From Synechococcus sp. CC9902 (GTDB taxonomy: Bacteria > Cyanobacteriota > Cyanobacteriia > PCC-6307 > Cyanobiaceae): 64,000 bases of DNA. Below, in pieces: positions 60,902 to 64,000 of this stretch. Made by a program: the position numbers and the translations under genes. The notes beneath the pieces were generated by a model, which was not told where the DNA came from, ran no database searches, and worked only from the letters and a program-made list of their open reading frames with translations. Position 1 is the first letter of the stretch; the number at the start of each line of letters is the position of its first letter. The DNA lies in contig NC_007513.1 in NCBI RefSeq assembly GCF_000012505.1, positions 868,001 to 932,000 of the forward strand, read 5' to 3'.

Positions 60902-61135
60902 GCAGAGCGTTCAAAGTTTGTCCACCTTGAAGGGATGTTGCGTTCTGTAGAGCGTTCGGTCGATGTGGGGTTGACTTTCTGCCTGCAATATGTGTAGGCA
61001 GACAAAGAAACGTTAAGAGTCTCGCGAGACTCTCTGGCCTCACTGGATTTGTCTGCTGCTGATGTTGATAGTTGTCGGTAGTGCTCGAGATCGATCCGAT
61101 TGATTAGCCCCGTTAATCAATCAAGTGGCAACCAA
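60902..61135. other. Intergenic region with two inverted repeats
   Basis: Between trpS and the GH104-like gene, both on the minus strand. Holds a perfect 18-bp palindrome AGAGTCTCGCGAGACTCT (61016-61033), which could bind a dimeric regulator or form a hairpin, and a second pair TCTGCCT (60978-60984)/AGGCAGA (60996-61002). No ORF of credible length was seen. Confidence 0.5.
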
Positions 61136-62149
61136 TTAAGTCCTGCTGGCAAACCCTAGGGCTTGTCTGACGCGATTCAGCGTTGCGTTGGCCACGGCTT
61201 CAGCCTTTTGGCGACCTTGCTCGAGAACAAGATCCAACTCTTCGGGGTGATCGATTAGTTCCTTGTAGCGGCCTTGAATCGGCTCCAATGCAGCAACAGC
61301 GGCTTCTGCTAGTAGGGGTTTGAATTGTCCCCAGCCCATGTCAGCGCACTGAGCCGCAACGGAGTCGCGCCCTTGTCCACTCAGGATCGCGTAGAGGCCG
61401 AGGAGATTATCGGTTTCAGGACGGTCGGGGTTGCCGAATTCAAGGCCTCGCTCGGGGTCTGTCTTTGCTCTCTTGATCTTTTTGGTGATCAGCTCGGGAG
61501 GGTCTAACAACGTGATGCGACTGCCTTCATTCGGGTCGCTTTTGCTCATCTTGCTTCGGCCATCGGTCAGGCTCATCACCCGGGCTCCTTCTTTAAGAAT
61601 GAGCGGCTTAGGAACATTCAGAACGGGATTTTCTTTGGAGCCGAACCGTGCATTGATGCGCTGCTGGGCAATATCTCGAGCTAATTCGAGGTGTTGCTTT
61701 TGGTCTTCTCCCACCGGCACCAAATCGGCGTCATATAGAAGGATGTCTGCCGCCATCAGTACGGGGTAATCCAGCAGGCCAACAGACACGTTGTCGCCCT
61801 GCTTCACCGACTTCTCTTTGAACTGGATCATCCGTTCCAGCCAATTCAGCGGTGTAACGCAGTTCAGGAGCCAACAAAGCTCACTGTGGGCTGCAACCTG
61901 ACTTTGGATAAAAATTGAACAGCGTTTTGGATCCATTCCGCACGCCAGATACAGAGCGGCGGTCGAGCGGGTGTCCGCGGCAAGTTGGCTTGGATCATGG
62001 GGAACCGTGATCGCGTGCAAGTCCACGACGCAGACATACGTGTCGTGGGTTTCTTGCAGCTCAACCCAGTTGCGGATGGCCCCAAGCCAATTACCGAGAT
62101 GCAGCGCTCCCGTCGGTTGAACACCGGAGAGGACCCTTGGCCGCGGCAT
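61136..62149 (-). CDS. trpS: Tryptophanyl-tRNA synthetase
   Basis: 337-aa class I synthetase charging tRNA-Trp. The HIGH-like motif is TGALHLGNWLGAI, and the KMSKS motif is SKMSKSDPNEGS. DLHAITVPHD and QSQVAAHSELCWLLNC further match TrpRS. Length is standard for bacterial enzymes. ATG 62149 is preferred over a TTG one codon before. The upstream 180-aa gene ends 3 bp before this ATG, so they are likely cotranscribed. Confidence 0.96.
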   Translation of the reverse strand: MPRPRVLSGVQPTGALHLGNWLGAIRNWVELQETHDTYVCVVDLHAITVPHDPSQLAADTRSTAALYLACGMDPKRCSIFIQSQVAAHSELCWLLNCVTPLNWLERMIQFKEKSVKQGDNVSVGLLDYPVLMAADILLYDADLVPVGEDQKQHLELARDIAQQRINARFGSKENPVLNVPKPLILKEGARVMSLTDGRSKMSKSDPNEGSRITLLDPPELITKKIKRAKTDPERGLEFGNPDRPETDNLLGLYAILSGQGRDSVAAQCADMGWGQFKPLLAEAAVAALEPIQGRYKELIDHPEELDLVLEQGRQKAEAVANATLNRVRQALGFASRT

Positions 62150-62152
62150 CAA

Positions 62153-62695
62153 TCAGGCCTCTGGGTCCGTTGTCGGCTTGCTCGTCTCCTCGGAGGACGA
62201 ATCCGCTGAGGTGTTCTCTGTCGGAGCGGCGTCCTGCTCAGAAGTCGGATCAGACTGCGGCTCAGATTCTGGTGCTGTTTCTGGAGTTATTTCTGGCGCT
62301 GCTTCAGGCTCTGCCTTGGGTTTGCTGGGACGAGCGAACGGATCAGGCTTGGAACTACGGCTGCCTCGGTCGTCGTCGGAGCGACGGTTGCGGGAGTCGC
62401 GTCGTCCGCCACTAGGAGCTTGGCTCCGTTGTTGCTCGATGAGTTCTGTGAGTTTTCCGTCCGCGAGCATTTGACCCAACGTGCGGACGGCAAAGCCGAG
62501 GACGGCCACTGGGGAACGAAGGTTGAAGGCGTCTTGGAGAGCCTTGGCGGCACTCATTTCGTTATCACTTAAGCGAATGCGGAACCCGCCAGCGTCCCGG
62601 TTGCCTCCACGGGTACCGCGACCGCGCTGTCCCTCGCGGCGACCCTCGCCCTGTTGTCCACCCTGCTGCTGGGGATCGCTGTAGGAATCAGTCAT
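62153..62695 (-). CDS. Conserved hypothetical protein with disordered tails
   Basis: 180-aa protein. A Gly/Arg-rich N-terminus (RREGQRGRGTRGGNRDAGGF) resembles an RGG-type nucleic-acid-binding tract. A short folded core follows (RIRLSDNEMSAAKALQDAFNLRSPVAVLGFAVRTLGQML) and then a long acidic, Pro/Glu/Ser/Thr-rich tail likely disordered. I do not recognise a family. RNA binding is possible but inferred. It lies directly upstream of trpS on the same strand. Confidence 0.7.
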   Translation of the reverse strand: MTDSYSDPQQQGGQQGEGRREGQRGRGTRGGNRDAGGFRIRLSDNEMSAAKALQDAFNLRSPVAVLGFAVRTLGQMLADGKLTELIEQQRSQAPSGGRRDSRNRRSDDDRGSRSSKPDPFARPSKPKAEPEAAPEITPETAPESEPQSDPTSEQDAAPTENTSADSSSEETSKPTTDPEA

Positions 62696-62711
62696 GGCCC
62701 ATGGCCTGTCG

Positions 62712-63239
62712 TTAGGCGCAAGTGTGACGCATCACCGGTGGGCTGCCAGTTAGCCAATGCAGTTGATGGGGTTCTGGACTGCCTTTGCGGGCCAACACCA
62801 GCATGGGAATTGTGTTGATGCCACGTTCAATGCAGTCCCGATAGAGGCTCACGAGGGTTCGATATCGCTGGGCAGTCCAGCCGTGGTTTGGACGTTCTTG
62901 GCTCGTCCAAAAGGTTTGAAGTGCCCGCTGACAATCATCAATTCCGAATTCATCCCAACACGTTTGTTGCGCCATTAAGGGGTCAACGCCCTCACGCAAA
63001 AGTGTTTGATAGTGCACAAGTTCAGGAGCCTCGGCGTGACCATCTGGGGGGAGTAATCGGTGCAGTTGATCAAGTTGGATTCGATTGAGTTGCATCCAAC
63101 AGCGATTACGAAGCAGCACTGGGCGTTGCCATGACCATCCATCCCCTGCATTCACCTCCTGGAGAGCGGCCTCTAGCCCGAATCTCTGCATGTCGGTTAA
63201 TCCCGATAGTGGATCTTGTCCCCACTTGGACTCATCCAT
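62712..63239 (-). CDS. Conserved hypothetical protein, 175 aa
   Basis: Soluble, Trp- and Gln-rich helical protein (WGQDPLSGLTDMQRFGLEAAL, LLRNRCWMQLNRIQLDQLHRLL, CWDEFGIDDCQRALQTFW). No known motif or signal peptide. Not recognised. It overlaps the CDF transporter end by 8 bp and precedes the RGG-type protein by 16 bp, so it belongs to the same minus-strand series. Confidence 0.68.
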   Translation of the reverse strand: MDESKWGQDPLSGLTDMQRFGLEAALQEVNAGDGWSWQRPVLLRNRCWMQLNRIQLDQLHRLLPPDGHAEAPELVHYQTLLREGVDPLMAQQTCWDEFGIDDCQRALQTFWTSQERPNHGWTAQRYRTLVSLYRDCIERGINTIPMLVLARKGSPEPHQLHWLTGSPPVMRHTCA

Positions 63240-64000
63240 GGGCTCCCGTGTAGGTGATGCCGTCTTCTACATAGTCCCTCGGTTCGAGGTGGATTGTGCA
63301 ACGCACAGGGCCAAATTTTTGATCGAGCCTGGCTTCAACGCGTTCGGTGATCGTGTGGGCGGTGATCAGATCCTCCGCATCCACGATGAGATGCATATCG
63401 ATAAACACTTGCTGACCGAGGACTCCACGGCTGGCGATGTCATGGCAGTTAAGGACTCCAGGCACTGCCATTGATTCAGCATGAATGGATTCAGGAGCAA
63501 TGGCGATGTGATCGACCAACCATGGGAGCGTTTGGCGCAAGACTTGCCAGCAAACTTTGATCAGCAGCAAAGCCAACGGGATAGCGAGGGCAATGTCGAG
63601 CCAATTCACCTTGAAAATCATTGCTCCAGCCATCCCCACCAGAACAACAACAGTGGTCCAAACGTCACTTGCCGCATGTTGTGCATCGGCTTTTAGCAAA
63701 CTGTTATTAAGACGTCGCCCCTCGCTATATTCATAACCGGCGAGTAAAAGATTGAAGCCTAAAACCAAGCCCAAGATCACTAATTCCTGAGTTGTTACTC
63801 GAATTTGTGGAAATCCTTCCAGCATTCGTTCACTCGATCGGAGCAGAATTTCAAGTGCTGTGAACAGAATGAAACCTGCAATTCCTAGGGCTCCAACGGC
63901 TTCATATTTATGGTGTCCGTAGGGATGGTCGCGATCTGGCCGTGGATCGGAAAGGCTGTTGGTGATCAGTCCTGTGAGACTCGACAATGCATCAGTCGCG
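63232..64000 (-). CDS. Cation diffusion facilitator transporter (5' end outside window)
   Basis: C-terminal ~256 residues of a CDF-type metal/proton antiporter exporting Zn2+, Fe2+ or Mn2+. Visible CDF features are DALSSLTGLITNSLSDPRPDRDHPYGHHKYEAVGAL (metal site and DHPYGH-K-E motif), SLLKADAQHAASDVWTTVVVL and a cytoplasmic C-terminal domain with HLIVDAEDLITAHTITERVEARL. The reading frame continues past the window edge, so the start is missing. Metal specificity cannot be told. Confidence 0.92.
   Translation of the reverse strand, partial: ATDALSSLTGLITNSLSDPRPDRDHPYGHHKYEAVGALGIAGFILFTALEILLRSSERMLEGFPQIRVTTQELVILGLVLGFNLLLAGYEYSEGRRLNNSLLKADAQHAASDVWTTVVVLVGMAGAMIFKVNWLDIALAIPLALLLIKVCWQVLRQTLPWLVDHIAIAPESIHAESMAVPGVLNCHDIASRGVLGQQVFIDMHLIVDAEDLITAHTITERVEARLDQKFGPVRCTIHLEPRDYVEDGITYTGAHG

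Noticed and set aside
1-64000. CRISPR array, insertion sequence or prophage
   Set aside because: No regularly spaced direct repeats, transposase or integrase genes were seen; the only repeats are the decapeptide coding repeat and hairpins.

Overview
The window looks like a stretch of chromosome from a marine unicellular cyanobacterium of the Synechococcus/Prochlorococcus lineage, most likely marine Synechococcus. The evidence is plastocyanin and cytochrome c6 genes, NDH-1 subunits NdhL and NdhD, the bicarbonate transporter BicA, a cyAbrB regulator, Ycf51, a group 2 sigma factor, and many small cyanobacterial families (DUF3764, TIGR02450, DUF3136, DUF3007, DUF1824, DUF2605, DUF2214, DUF3721-like). 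Genes are tightly packed on both strands with many 1-13 bp overlaps. Base composition is moderately GC-rich except at about 3.2-5.8 kb. The strain cannot be fixed from sequence alone. No insertion sequence, prophage or CRISPR array was seen.

Layout. 0-5.8 kb: a decapeptide-repeat protein, a Fur-family regulator, small conserved proteins, a 2OG-Fe(II) oxygenase-like protein, a transpeptidase-like lipoprotein, then an AT-rich stretch holding only very small ORFs on both strands. 5.9-17 kb: RidA, a FutC-like ATPase, glyoxalase II, a hisG/ABC exporter/acetyltransferase operon, an HtrA lipoprotein followed by two arsenosugar-type glycosyltransferases, dnaA, and a ParB-like protein. 15.8-24.4 kb: a long GST divergent from glutathione reductase, a Ca2+/cation antiporter divergent from bicA, which overlaps pyrC and a thioredoxin-like gene; tRNA-Leu(UAA), ndhL, DUF3007 and trpA. 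24.3-28.4 kb: cyAbrB, YciI, a c6-like cytochrome divergent from a Nif11-cupin fusion, and a sigma factor/DUF1232/PsiE-like series.

28.5-43.7 kb: DUF2214 and a metzincin-like protease, a YkuD-like lipoprotein, hisIE, a PTPS-family protein, clpB, petJ followed by a Nif11 gene and an unknown gene, then a hemE-epimerase-petE series, glgB, and a CocE-type hydrolase. 43.7-51.9 kb: Ycf51, a TamB-like giant, a ROK kinase, proA, folB and a lipase-like hydrolase. 51.9-64 kb: a long minus-strand run with prlC, ndhD, thrB, glk, DUF1824, thrS, a secreted GH104-like lysozyme, trpS, two unknown proteins and a CDF transporter cut by the window end.

Functionally the region mixes photosynthetic electron transport (petE, petJ, a c6-like gene, ndhL, ndhD, hemE), carbon acquisition and storage (bicA, glgB, glk), amino-acid and nucleotide synthesis (hisG, hisIE, trpA, thrB, proA, pyrC), glutathione/redox defence and proteostasis (clpB, htrA, prlC). 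The most unusual pattern is that both Nif11-domain genes in the window sit next to a cytochrome c6-family gene: one follows petJ by 4 nt, the other is divergent from a c6-like gene and fused to a cupin. No RiPP-modifying enzyme is nearby.
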